NCBI RefSeq assembly: GCF_932294415.1
Contig: NC_065537.1
Location: forward strand, 6,118,349-6,182,348
Length of the DNA stretch: 64,000 nucleotides
Source: Quercus robur
Lineage: Eukaryota; Streptophyta; Magnoliopsida; Fagales; Fagaceae
Reading direction: 5' to 3'
Shown here: in pieces, positions 37,516 to 49,369 of the stretch
Layout: each line of letters begins with the position of its first letter
Position numbering within the stretch: position 1 is the first letter of the stretch
Notes under the pieces: model-generated
What the model was told of the DNA's origin: nothing
Database searches by the model: none
What the model saw: the letters and a program-made list of their open reading frames with translations, nothing else
Program-made: the position numbers and the translations under genes

Positions 37516-37837
37516 ACCAGACAATAAGGAATTTTATGGCATTGGAAAACGCCTGAATATATACTAGCCAAAAGTTGAAAGTCAGCAAATTAGTGGAGCT
37601 ATGATTAAGCTTTAAATGGGATTGATGGTATTGCCAGTGTTCTTTAATTAGCATCCTTATTCCTATTTCTCTATATATGTTTCCTAGAATTAGTATTAGT
37701 CTCATTTTTATTTTCTCTATTATATTCTAGGTAGACCAAGAGTTCATTAAAACTCCACATTGGTTAATGCCATTTAGATTTGTTTTTTAAATTGTTTTTT
37801 TCTCTTTAATTGTTAAATGTTATCCTATTTTTGTTCT

Positions 37838-38507
37838 TTCTTATAACTCTAATTAATATTGATGGTTTTTTTTTGGTTAGTTAAGGTTGATGGTTCTTTC
37901 TTACAGAGGAAAGAAGAAATTGAAAACAATTGAATTCCATATAAACCTGTACCTAAAGGGGACAAGAGCCTTTGTTTATTTGATTAGAGACAATATATTA
38001 AAGGGGCATATCCTTTGGTCATTGCATTGCATTTCTTAGAGGTTAAAAGATAAAGCTTGTCATTATAGGAAAACATTTGGGGTGGATATCATTTTAATAT
38101 TTTTTTTTTGTGTATTTCATTAATATTTTTTAAGGTGAACCATATTCTTCTAACTTTGTTGTAGTGTGTTACATTTGCTTAATATACAACTCATCTCTTA
38201 TGGAATAAGGAAATTACCATAATAATAAAAAATCATCACAAAATTACAAGGTTAACTTAATCAAAATTAAAATAAAACTAAAGAAATAAAAAATAGATTT
38301 TATAATAATTTATTAGTCAAAAAATTGGTAGGCATATTCAAATTCCTATTTCCAAGAACAACTAAGTATTAATCCAAACCAAATTCAATGAAAATTATAA
38401 AAGGGAAAGAAAAGACTTTCTAATGGGAAATTAAAAAAACAAAATACTAAAACACATATTAAAAAAAAAAACCATCAATCTTAATTAGAGTTATAAGAAA
38501 GAATAAA
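37838..38507. repeat. Inverted repeat pair of about 40 bp inside the Helitron
   Basis: 37,838-37,876 (TTCTTATAACTCTAATTAA core followed by a T run) is nearly the reverse complement of 38,462-38,507. The arms are about 590 bp apart. A nested small element or a rearranged duplication would explain them. Confidence 0.6.
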
Positions 38508-38608
38508 AATCTTTTATGTGCAATTGTTCTCTTTATTGGTAATTATTGTTATATATTTTATTTTTACTTTTTTTTCTTCTCATCTTATGTTATTCAACAG
38601 TTAAATTC

Positions 38609-38614
<6 letters not shown>

Positions 38615-38696
<82 letters not shown>
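38615..38696. repeat. (AT)n(AAT)n compound microsatellite
   Basis: About 38 bp of AT followed by about 42 bp of AAT repeats. Confidence 0.9.
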
Positions 38697-39244
38697 TAAA
38701 CATGGAATATTTTATTTAAATTTAAATCAATAAAATTATCCTTAAAAAATTGTACTCTTTTTTTTTTTTTTCATCTACACTTTGTCCAAACTTTTTCCTT
38801 ACCTTTATCTTTTCATCTCCCCACTACCTTCTACCTTAATATCACTATTCGTCTCCCCACATCTTCCATATCATTAAATTATTTATATTTTAATTTCTCT
38901 CCTTTTTTTATTTAAAAAATTTAAAAATTAAAAATTATACTTAAATTCAATAAATAAAAGTGTCCTCATAAAGTGGAGTAATACTAGGGACACACTCATT
39001 CTCAAACCCAATACATCAAAGAAAAAATATAATACAAAACAAATGCCAATTGGGAAACACTAAATTAAAAATAATAGTAATAATAATAATGAGGATATCA
39101 AACCAAATATAATATAAAGAAACTAATAGTTATGGATATACTAACTTAAGGGTAGCAAAATTAAATGAAAAAAAAAAAAAAAAACTACAATGCATATTTA
39201 ATGCAATAAAATAATCATCAAGTTTTGGAAAACAATAGGTTGCC

Positions 39245-39248
<4 letters not shown>

Positions 39249-39282
<34 letters not shown>
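39249..39282. repeat. (GA)n microsatellite
   Basis: A pure GA run of about 17 units within the Helitron. Confidence 0.9.
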
Positions 39283-39285
<3 letters not shown>

Positions 39286-40276
39286 TAAAGAAAAAAAAAA
39301 TCAAATGTCAATTAGTAACTATTAATTGGAAAACAAAGAAGTTGTAAGGAGAAGTAAAAATAAAAAATAAATATGACCAATATGAAGAACATTAAAAACT
39401 TTACAGTGCAATAAAATCAACTGTTACATTCACTAAAAAAATTGAATTAATAATCAATAATTAAACACAATCATAGCAATATATTTAAACTTAAAACTAA
39501 TCAAACTCAAATTCATAACTAAAAGGAGATGTTCTCATGTAATAATAGAAATTACATAAGAAATGAAATTATGATAATAGTAAAAAAAGTTATAAATGAA
39601 ATTATGAAAAAAAGTGATAAAACTAATTAGCTACTATCATTATGAAGTAGTAGTTTATGATTTTGCACATCTAAAGAAGTGGAATATATAGAGTTTACTT
39701 AAGGTATATGTAAAGATTGACATTAAAAATAAGATATGTAAAGGTTAAAAAAATGTATATTCTATAAATAAATAAAAAGGTATATGTAAGGTTTTTATTA
39801 ACTTAGAAGAAAATGAAAAATCAATTATTAATAATAGCAACAACAACAACAACAATAATAATAATATAGAGGTAATTACATTCCTCTTTCTCGAGGTTTG
39901 AAGAAATGACACTCTACCTCTAACTTGGAAGGAAAAAATATTTTCACCCTTTACATTTGTTTGACCAAACTTTGTTAAATTAATATTAAAATATTGTATA
40001 CTAACTTGCGTATGCTTAAGGTAGGTTCCAAAATTAACCTTAATTAATATTAAAATGTTTTGGTATTTTATAAATTGTATTTTAATTCTAAAATTATGAG
40101 TAATGTCTTTACTAAACATGGTTAAACATTTATAAACAGATTCTTAAATAAAGTTAAGATATTTTGTTATTAATATAAACAGAATGGGAGAGTGTTATTA
40201 CTTATCACCTCAAATATATTTAATAAGATCACCCTAAAAAAAGATTATCTCGCGCAATGTACGGGTCTGTGACTAG

Positions 40277-41095
40277 TAAGTAATAATAGTCACTAGAGAT
40301 TAACCGTGAATGGATGACATTATCTCTTACTAGAATCATACCTGTTCCCCTGTATAACAAATAAATGTATATGCATCAAGTAATTTCATTCAGTATTCTT
40401 TTGTCAGAGTTGATCTCACTAAGATCTTAAGTGAAAATTTATTCATTGGCTTGTTACATAGGATGATTTGGTGTTTCGCAATGGACGTTGAAGTATTATA
40501 AAGATTATAAAATTAAAGTATTATTAATAAATAAAATGTCAAACCAATTAATTCGTTTAAAACAGTTGGTATATAAGGAGAAATTCAAATATAAAACTAA
40601 AGGGAAAAAATGCAAAGACCCATAAACAACTTTTATGTTCTTCCACCTTTCCTCTGCTTTATCATCATCCAAGTGGAAATTGAACCCAAACTAAAATATT
40701 TATAATAAAAATAAATAAACAAACAAACAGAGAATTTACAAGCATTACATAAAAGAAGGGAGAGGACCTTGAGGATGTGGATCACGTTGTCAAGGAGAAG
40801 AGAGGCTCGAATGATTCCTCAGAAAAAAGGTGTGTGCTTAGTTTGAAGAAAACTATTTAGCGAGAAAAGCTCTCTTGAGGAGGAAAATTATACTTGAATT
40901 GAGGAAAAGAGGTAGCTGTAGAAAAGTAGGTCTGAAATTACAGTAGAAGAGTAATGTAAAACTCAAGAACCTCCTGAAACAACACCAGATTCAATGTCCA
41001 TTCACATCCTCTACCTTGGCCATTTTTTTTCTGAAACCAACTACTGTTTTTATTCATTATGTTATGTATACATGTGTGAGTAAAGTCTCGCATTG
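40277..41095. repeat. TNL upstream flank, block copy 3 (distal part)
   Basis: Continues the flank after the Helitron (TAAGTAATAATAGTCACTAG matches copy 1), diverges from about 40,340, and matches again at 40,590-40,810 (copy of 1,935-2,160). No gene seen. Confidence 0.6.
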
Positions 41096-41950
41096 AATAA
41101 TAATAACAAGAGCAATTAATTAATACAACATAGTTAGGTCCAAATTCATAAGTTTATGCTTTTGGATTAAATGGTATCCCAACACATTTCAATTAGAGTC
41201 TCCAAGGTGTTATGTTTTGTATTGCTTCTTAACTTTTAAGATTGGGCATTGGGTATTGGAAGCAAAGAGACATAGTCACATGCAAGCATGCACATATATT
41301 ATAAGGGATTTCTCTCTAAACAGCCTGATTGTTCTTTCACAAATTGAAGATGCCAAGAACCGTTTTGCAGTATTTATGATATCATCAGATTGAAAATGTA
41401 CTCTTAAAATTCAGTGGATTTCTATTGTGTTATAAAAAAATTATGTCTTTGCTAATGGATTTGCACCATGAGCTATGCCTATAAAGGGCTTTCTAAGTTC
41501 ACTAGTGATTTTGCTTAGTACTTGCCCAAGATCATTTTGCCCATGGTGTGCATAAACAGAAGGAGAGTATGCTAAATTAAAACTATAGTAATACATGGGT
41601 TAGGCCTGGCAAAATTGGATTCTTGGCCCATCAATCAAACTATCAAATAGTTGGGTCTAGGTCCATGGTGTGAAGAAATGAATAAACCCATGAACTAAAT
41701 TGTTTGTGGAAGTAGGCAGAAAGTCGGAAAACAAATCGACCAGGTCTAGACATTATATGCATTGGGTTAAATTTAATGCATATAAGCAAACAATTATTTT
41801 TACTAATGGCAGTATTCTAGAGACTTCTGAATGCAAAGCACTGCAGTCCAAAAGGTTTGGTTGTGCATCAGAGAGTTGCATCAACAAGAAGGAAGTTTTG
41901 AGCTCCTACTCATGGGTTCAGCCAAACAAACTCAATTCCTAAAATATATT
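41096..41950. repeat. Dispersed repeat, partner of 14,012-15,060
   Basis: Diverged duplicate with the same order of motifs. Open frame 41,700-41,942 is not conserved in the partner and is probably chance. Confidence 0.65.
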
Positions 41951-42751
41951 CTTTGTAACTAACAACTATGGCTCTTTATCAATTATAATTTTTATATAGA
42001 AATAGAATTGAAAGTTTGGAATTATATTGAGTCATAAAAAAAATTAATAAAAAAAAAAAATTCTCTCTAAAAATTATGATTTCCACACAAAAATCAAGAA
42101 AGAATCTACTGCTACCCAAACACTTTTTTATTTTTTAAGGGAAACATTTTGTATTTTGACAATCTCACAACTTCTACAAGAGGAAAAATTCAGATAGAAA
42201 ACAGGAAAACACAAAAAACCCAGAAATAAATTTTACTTTTCTCCCTCTTTTCCACTGTTTGCCCATCACTCAAACAGAAATTGAATACAAACCAAATATA
42301 AATTTAATAAAAAAAGAACACATAATTCACAGAGAGTACTGAATAAGAGAAGAGAGAGGACCTTGAGGATGCGGATACATCACGTTGTCAAGGTCGATGA
42401 GAGAGAGAGAGAGAAGCTACCGGTACCCAAACACTATTTTTTATTTTGTTTCACTTTTCACATAATAATAGTATTAAAAGTGAAAAATAATTTATTTGAC
42501 AATCACAACTTCTACAAGAGGAGAAATTCAGATATAGAACAGGAAAACGCAAAAAACCCAGGTATATAAATTTAACGTTTCCCCCCTTTTCCACTGTTTC
42601 CCATCATTCAAACAGAAATTGAACAAAAAACAAATATAAATTGTGGAGAGTATTAAAATAAAAACAAAGAATTCACAGAGAGTAATGAATAAGAGAAGAG
42701 AGAGGACCTTGAGGATGCGGATGGATCACGTTGTCAAGGTCGATGAGATGA

Positions 42752-42782
<31 letters not shown>

Positions 42783-42839
42783 ATTGAAGAGGAAAACTAT
42801 GGTGGGATTATTTAAGCAACTGTGGACAGTAGAGAAATG
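41951..42839. repeat. Two tandem pieces of the TNL distal upstream flank
   Basis: The flank core (GGACCTTGAGGATG...GTTGTCAAGG) appears twice, near 42,358 and 42,706. Each is followed by a GA run (42,757-42,779 in the second). The LINE then interrupts the second piece. Confidence 0.65.
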
Positions 42840-42878
42840 TTTTTTTTTTTTTTTGATGTGAAATCTGTCAAGTTTTAT

Positions 42879-44318
42879 TCAAATACCAGAAACAGTAGCA
42901 AAGTCTTGGATGAGGGCTTGTTCAATACAACAAGGAGTCTCCTCAATCCATACAATAGATTCATTTATGCCAAGAGCATATTTAGCTAAAATATGGGCAG
43001 GTTTGTTCCCTTGCATCCTTACATGAGAAAAATAAATTGTGCGAAAATCTGAGCATAGGAGTTGCATCCCCACAACCATTGAATCAATTGTTGAGGGTGG
43101 TGAAGAAAGACCACAAAGCGCGCGGACAAGGATCAGAGAATCACCTTCCAGAATTATATCTTGGAAGCCCATGTCCCTAGCCAATTGAAGGCCAGCTTCA
43201 AAAGCTTTTGCCTCCACTTCTAAGGGACCCAAGGGCGCTGGAATTTTTCTGCACATAGCTGCTACCACCCAACCCAGTTCATCCCGGATAACAGACCCCA
43301 CACCAGCAATATTTTGGCGCTTTGTAGTGGCACCGTCCACGTTAACTTTGACTAAAGTAGGTGGAGGTGGAGACCACGTGACATTCACTACTTCTCTAAC
43401 AGCAGGTGCCGACTCTGTTGCCACTGAGTATTCCAGCAAAAATTGAATTACCCATTGAACTATAGCTTCTGGGCTCTTCCTTACAGCCCCATGTCTGGTT
43501 TCATTTCGATTGCAGCACAATGCCCAAGCGATAGTCACAACCAATGCAATCTTATCTTCATCAAATGACTTAATCATCAGCAGAAACCAAAGTAAATCAA
43601 AGAAAGAATGAAACTGACCCGATCTGAGAGAAGTTGGAAGCTTCGTGCACCCCCAAATACGTTTAGCCCTTGGACAAGACCAGAACAAATGGCCTGAAGA
43701 TTCTGAGGCTGAACCACATTCTTCACATGTACTATCCAGCAATATTTGGTGTCTACATAAGTTCTCTTTTGTGGGAAGTATATCACGACAGGCTCGCCAA
43801 GCAAAATGACGTACCTTGTGTGGGACATGTAAATGCCATAACTTATTCCAAAAGGACCTTTGTTGGCTGTTTGAAGAAGCTGAAGCTACATTCTCTGTTT
43901 GATGGAGACACAATTCCACTTTATATGCACTGCGAACAAAGAAACCTCCATAACTAGTCTCAGCCCAAATCACACGATCTCCAGGAAGATTGGCACTTAT
44001 GGGAATGCTCAAAATTGCTTCTACATCCACAGGGAGGAAAACCTGCTTAATGATTTCCTCCTTCCAGCCGCCTCTCTCTTGGCATATTAACTCACTAACC
44101 TTAGTATCCGGGTGAAGAAAAAGCTGAGGAGTAATAACTTCATAACTTGCAGCCCTTGGAAACCACTTATCTCCCCAAACCCGAATGTTTGAACCGTTCC
44201 CTACTCTCCACCGAATACCCTTCTCTACAATGGATTTTGTTGCCAAGATGCTACGCCAAGTGTAAGAGGGATTATTTCCAACAGCAGCATGAAGGAAAAT
44301 ACTTGGCTTTAAGAACAC
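42879..44318 (-). pseudogene. LINE C-terminal zinc-binding and RNase H region
   Basis: Continues the LINE ORF2 after a frameshift. It begins with the SYTWRSI and WRVGNGSNIRVWGDKW region, then a zf-RVT-like segment (SFWNKLWHLHVPHKVRHFAWR, later CEECGSASESSGHLFWSC with Cys/His ligands). An RNase H domain follows, starting VKVNVDGATTK, with EVEAKAFEAGLQLA and EGDSLILV carrying acidic residues. It ends in TGA just before AATAAA. The frame is open throughout, suggesting a fairly recent insertion. Confidence 0.85.
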
Positions 44319-45027
44319 GGTAAAAAAGGGAATTTTGACAAGTTTGGAGTCGCCAACCTTGCTTAGCCAATAAAACTAAGTTAAATTGTTGGAGGCGTTT
44401 GAAACCCATCCCACCCATCTCCTTAGGTTCACAAAGTTTATCCCAACTCAACCACACCATCTTCTTTTCTTCCCCTCCTTGGCCCCACCAAAATTGCCGG
44501 ATCATACTAGTAAGTTCCTCACATAAAGAATTTGGGATCTTAAAACAACTCATGGTATAGGTGGGTATAGCTTGCGCCACCGCTTTAATCAAGACCTCCT
44601 TACCCACTTTAGAGAGTAACTTTCCTTTCCAAGCCGCCAACTTCTTGGAAAGTTTATCTTTAATAGCACTGAAACTTGCTTTTTTATTTCTTCCCACTAA
44701 CGATGGCAAACCCAAATACTTTTCATATTGTTTTATCACCTGAGCTCCAAACCTCTCCCGAATCTCCTCTGGAACCTCCCGAGATGTATTAGTGCTAAAA
44801 AATAAAGAGGTTTTAGCACAGTTTAATTGCTGTCCAGAAGCATTCACATAAACTTGAAAGATCCGCTGCAATGACTCACACTCAGAAATGGTAGCTTTGC
44901 AGAAAATGAGGCTATCATCTGCAAAGAACAAATGTGAGAGTTTAGGACCACCACGGCACACCGCCACCCCTTCCAAAGTACCAACATCCACCGATTTTCT
45001 GATCAAGGCCGAGAGACCTTTCGCCAC
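44272..45027 (-). pseudogene. LINE reverse transcriptase, C-terminal part
   Basis: Contains the RT catalytic motif FADDSLIF early in the frame, then the thumb region with [14 protein letters not shown] and [13 protein letters not shown], both typical of plant L1-type elements. It is cut off at the 5' end by truncation. At its 3' end (after VLKAKYFP, near 44,300) the frame breaks and homology continues in another frame at 44,318, so a small deletion has shifted it. Confidence 0.85.
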
Positions 45028-45048
45028 AATGAGAAAGAGGTACGGAGA

Positions 45049-46195
45049 TATAATTGTTGATACTTGATAACTTGATATAATTGTTAGAGTGGTGAGTGGA
45101 CTAGGTAGAAAGATATTTTATTATTTAAGCAAAGCTAAAACGTTTGACAATTCATTTACCCAACAAGTGGATTGGTAGGAGGAGGTCCAATTATGAAACT
45201 TCCGATTGACAATTCAATTATTTAAAAGCAAAAGCAGAACATGATAAATTGATAATTGACAATTCAATAGATATATATATTGTATCCAAAAAAAAAAAAA
45301 AAATAGATATATATATATATACACACACATTAGTATTATGTCAGTGTGATGAACGGTTTAATAAAAAATTTACCTATTAATTTTAAAAAATATATATTTT
45401 TGATAATATAACCAAATCTAATAACAAATAAAATAGTAAAAATATTTTTAAAAATTAAGTTACATGGAAAATGTGTATTACCAAAGTTTTTTTTTTTTTT
45501 TTTTTTTGAAAAAAATGATATTACAAAACTGTAATTTAATTATATATGTGTGTGTGTGTGGCACTTAAAAATATTTCCATTATACTTGCTAACATGTATA
45601 ATAGCAAAAGTACTAATCATATATAAATTTCTTGTATATATGACCAAAAACAAATTCCATAAATTACAAAAATGCAAGTATTAAGACTGCAATGTAAATA
45701 TTTATTTATAAATTATCAGTTGTAGCCATTTTAATGTTGTCATAAGTGAGGAAATAATCTGCATAATCAATTAAGAACAGCAAATCAAAAAATAATATCA
45801 ATAATCAAGATGAATTACATTATCTAAAATTTTTTTTAAAAATCTTATAATTTAAGCAATAATTCAACTACATTAATAAAAACTCATTAAAAAAAAATGA
45901 AAATAGTTCTTCTCACATAAATCTCCTAACTTCATAGGGTAGATGAGTTCCATCCCAACAGATTCAGTCATAAAATTTTGATTGAAATAAAAATTCCATA
46001 AATTATATGTGTGTGTATATATATTGGTGAGTTCTAGTCTATTTGTTGGGTAAATTATATTCAATAAAAAAAAATATTGAGTAAAGTTGTAACGTTAGGT
46101 TATAACTAATTTTGTAACTAAACTTTATAATTATTTAATTTATTTATATTGTAATATTTACATTTAATCAAAATGTTCTAACATAAAATGTATAA
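45049..46195. other. Flank repeat remainder and AT-rich gene-free DNA
   Basis: 45,060-45,240 continues the TNL flank repeat after the LINE (compare 2,217-2,330). The rest is AT-rich with AT/GT microsatellites (about 45,301-45,330 and 45,541-45,560). Nothing else recognised. Confidence 0.55.
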
Positions 46196-47050
46196 CTTAC
46201 CTTTTATCATTAAATTTTCTCCCAAAAAAACAAAAAAAAAAAAACCTTTAGTCATTAAAAAAAAAGGGTAAATTAGATGATTTAAAGAATTTTTTTTTTA
46301 AATCATGAAATTTATTTTTTAAAAATTTCAACAGTAATACTAATTTTTTTAAGGAGAAGATATTAGTCTTGTTTAAGTAGAATTTCATGTCCAATCGACC
46401 CTTAGATGTGGTTTGGATAGGGCTTATTTATATCTGCGTTTTTCTCTTTCACATTTCCTCTTTTTCTTTTTTTTCTTTTTTTTTTTAACCTGAATTTGGT
46501 TTCACGTGGGGGACAGACCTACCAGTGGGTCCCATGCATTGTGCACGGGACCCACTAGCACTTTGGACGTCCACAATTGGTCAGAAATGGCACTGTATGT
46601 GGGTCCGTACACTGGTCACGGGATCCACAAATATCTTTTTTTCACCTAAATTTTAATTGAAAATGGGTCTCATAGTACTATTCATACATTCAAAAATTAT
46701 TTTGCTGTAGTATTTTTAGTTTTAAGCTTTTAGTAAAATAAGTTGTATCTAAATAGACCATTAACTCATTGGATCCAAGTGAGAGTTTAAGGTGGTGGAG
46801 CCTATTTTGGTTTAGAGTCGTTGTTAATGGACGAATCTGCCCTGGATCATAGCACATAACCAGGTGGTAACTAAAATGGGTAAAAGGGAAAATTGGCGTG
46901 TTAATAATTTTTTTCAATGGTACTTGATATTTCTGAAATAAAGTACCGTGTAAATTAATACAGGTCACAATCCCATTACTTTGTTTTTATCCCCCTCCCT
47001 TTTTCCCTCTCTCTTTCACGCTTCAAAGCTTAGGAATGACAGATTTCTGT
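46196..47050. repeat. Duplicate of 12,010-12,520 carrying an extra insertion
   Basis: Both copies share motifs such as AGTGAGAGTTTAAGGTGGTGGAGCC (split across the element here) and AAAGTACCGTGTAAATTAATACA in the same order. The copy here is interrupted at 46,408-46,759. Confidence 0.65.
46408..46759. mobile_element. MITE-like insertion of about 350 bp
   Basis: Absent from the matching place in 12,010-12,520. Starts GTGGTTTGGATAGGGCTTAT and ends AAGTTGTATCTAAATAGACC, imperfect inverted termini related to those of 19,676-19,923. The interior has GGGTCCCATGCA/TGCACGGGACCC-type short palindromes and no ORF. The exact target duplication is unclear. Confidence 0.5.
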
Positions 47051-47052
47051 AA

Positions 47053-47178
47053 AATTTCTGTAAAATTCTCAGTCTTTCGGTGACTCTGATTGCTAGGAGT
47101 ACTTGGAATGTGGTGAGGAGAGCTCAGTCAATTGGAAGGAAGGTTGCTAGAATTTGGAAAAATGGGTTCAAATACTCT
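47053..47178 (+). other. Exon-like open segment ending in a consensus splice donor
   Basis: An open frame of 42 codons with coding-like, Arg/Lys-rich composition (ARSTWNVVRRAQSIGRKVAR) that stops exactly at a GTAAGT donor (47,179-47,184). I do not recognise the protein. It could be an upstream exon of the methyltransferase relic 1 kb downstream, or of another lost gene. Confidence 0.3.
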
Positions 47179-48116
47179 GTAAGTCATTGGATTCCTTGAT
47201 TATTGTTCATGGAGTTTCAAAAAATGGGTTCAAATACCTTGAATTCTTATTTGTGTTACTTATTTGTGCTAGTTGCTCACTTCTTGAATGATTATTGGAC
47301 TTTTCTGCAATGAGATTGTGTGTGCTTGTGTAATGTCATTTGAGTTTGAATGGAAATGGGTGCTACCACATGAATTACATTGCTAAGCTATAATATTAAT
47401 GCTTTACATTAAATTTTATGTGATTCAACTTTTTTTTTTAACCTGGGAATTTTATGTAATATGGGTGCTACCACTTCATACTACAGGGAGAACAAGGTTG
47501 GTCCCTCTGCTGTTGTTCCCATCCTCCAATTCTCTCTCTCCGGCCACTGGCATTTTACGTTCTACGGGTTTGAAGGGGCACACAAACCCAACACCCAAAT
47601 AGAAACGGATTCCCTGTTACATTCATGTGTAATTTTTAATAATAAAAAAAATTCCCTTCATCACTTCTTTTAGCATTATATATTGTGGGAACAATTGAAG
47701 AAAAGAAAGTAAAATATAAAAGTGCACTTTAAATACAGCAGAGAGAAAGTTCTTACAACAATAGATTGGAACTTTACATAAGATTTCGTTTCTGAACGAA
47801 ATTGAAGCATCTGATGCGAGTGTTAGAAATTGGAACGTTATGCATGTTGGAGTACTCTCTACAATTTTCTTATCTTTTTGATCAATCAACAATTGATTTA
47901 AGGTCCCTAGATGTCTTTTATTGACACTTCAATGGCATACTCAAATGATAATATGCTTGCCATACATATTCCATGCTTACTTCACTTCCTATCTTGCAGG
48001 TGATCTGCTCATCCTTAAACAGAATGAATTGCACCGGATCATGCTTCCATTTATGATTAACTGCTCCTTTCTAGGAAAGTATACCACAATCTAGATTTGG
48101 TGGTGATCTTCAACAT

Positions 48117-48290
48117 GATGTCCAGAAAGGGGATACAGTGATTAATGCCACTTGTGGCAATGGTTACTTTAGCAATGGTCATTATACTTGCTGATGAATT
48201 AGCCAGGGTTGTGTTTATGCAATGGATATTCAGAATGATGCTTTAGAGAATACTTCTTCCTTGCTAGAAGAGTTGCTCAATCCAAACAAG
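48117..48290 (+). pseudogene. Fragment of a SAM-dependent methyltransferase (rRNA methylase YtqB-like)
   Basis: Translating from 48,117 gives QKGDTVINATCGNGY, which resembles the SAM-binding motif I (DATCGNG) of the YtqB/rRNA-methylase family. It then continues with GCVYAMDIQNDALENTSSLL, matching the motif II region with its acidic residue. Two consecutive stops (TGA TGA, 48,192-48,197) interrupt the middle, where a short segment is also altered. The first Asp of motif I is Asn here. The piece ends at AAG|GTGCCC, a possible splice donor. Only one exon-sized piece is recognised between 47,460 and 48,600. The assignment is from family motifs, not a search. Confidence 0.55.
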
Positions 48291-49369
48291 GTGCCCTTTT
48301 CTCACAGTTCCATTTATTTGTTCAACTTTATCTGCTAAGAAAAGCAGAAACTGTACAGTTGTTATTTTTGGGATGTTGCCTACTAATTTTGGATAATGAA
48401 GCTTCTAAAGTAATCGATTTTCGGTTTTAACATATATGGATCTTTAGTTCTAAACTAAATTCCTTTTAGTTTTCTTTTCTTTGATACCAGGTCCAGAAGG
48501 TACAAAACACAGGAAGTCTTTAGCTAATACAGCTTTTACAAAAGATTTGGTCCAACCAAAGAGAATGTATGGGGGATTTGATGCACGTCTTTGCTTTTGA
48601 GGTAATTCAAACAACAAGTTGAGTTATAAAAGTTCTATTTGTTCTATTATAGATCAAGTAAATCAATTCTAAATGAGATTTGTACATGTGCAATTGGTCT
48701 ACTATACGTAGAGGTGGATCTCTTTTCCATAATATCCTTCTTATCTGCACAATTTTTTCTACATTACCTTCTTCATTTCTTTCTTCAAGTATACAGTACA
48801 AAATTTTCATGTTGTCAGAGCTATAAGCAAATCAATCATGGCGTCAAATTGATCATTTTCCACCACCAATACCTTCTCAACGTCTTCAGTAAATCTGACA
48901 CAGTAAGCTCCACTTTTCTTGCTTTCTAAAGTCTCAAATCTAATGTTAGTGAAACTTGATAACTACATCCTTCAGAAGCATCAAATCGCAACCATACAAA
49001 AGAATATCATGTCAATGAATTTTACTTCTAAGAAATTTCATTGCTTATGGTTGCCCAAGAGCGAGAGCACATAACCACACAGCCTAACTCTTGGAGGAAG
49101 GTATAGCCACTTATTTCCAAACAAACTTAGAAGTAAGATTTTACGCGGGGGTGGTTGAAGCATAGTGGCAGAGTTATGTCATGTGCAGTGGATTACGTCC
49201 AAACCTTTTGAGAGGCTATCTCTTCTCAACCGTAACTCCTGAAGGTCAATGCAATAGACTATGCTCTACCTCCTATTTATGTTTCCAAAATTAATTTTGA
49301 TGAGCTTACTGATAAACGGGGATGCTACTGAGTTATGGTGTGGTAATTATAGATACTGCAAGTGCAATC
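48291..49369. other. Gene-free stretch
   Basis: Nothing recognised beyond possible decayed exons of the methyltransferase relic near 48,490-48,600. Confidence 0.4.

Larger units (their letters stand above)
36769..40276 (+). mobile_element. Non-autonomous Helitron, complete ends
   Basis: Begins TCTATATATATCTAAAAG and ends with a CGCGCAATGTACGGG motif followed about 8 nt later by CTAG (40,273-40,276). The host A (36,768) and T (40,277) flank it without target duplication, the hallmark of Helitron A|T insertion. Joining the flanks reproduces the uninterrupted sequence of copy 1 (junction 1,235/1,236) and copy 2 (9,432/9,433). No Rep/helicase frame is present, so it needs a helper. The interior is AT-rich with tandem and inverted repeats and microsatellites. 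Its 3' 0.8 kb is shared with 13,441-14,011. Confidence 0.85.
42840..45048 (-). mobile_element. 5'-truncated L1-type LINE with poly(A) tail
   Basis: Minus-strand non-LTR retrotransposon. It starts inside the reverse transcriptase at the [10 protein letters not shown] motif (about 45,045), so the endonuclease and N-terminal RT are missing, as is usual for target-primed insertions that stop early. It ends with AATAAA just after the ORF stop and a run of about 15 A (T on the plus strand, 42,840-42,854). It lies in the TNL flank repeat, which resumes at about 45,060. No convincing target duplication was found. Confidence 0.85.

Noticed and set aside
38615..38696. Possible CRISPR-like or structured repeat
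   Set aside because: Simple AT/AAT microsatellite in a plant genome; no repeat-spacer structure.
39745..40119. 124-codon minus-strand ORF in the Helitron
   Set aside because: AT-rich, includes a poly-Leu run from an AAT/AAC microsatellite, no domain.
43577..43957. Frames overlapping the LINE in other phases
   Set aside because: Shadows of the LINE ORF2 zinc-binding region.
42840..45060. Target site duplication around the LINE
   Set aside because: Sequences left of the poly(T) and right of the truncation share no convincing direct repeat.
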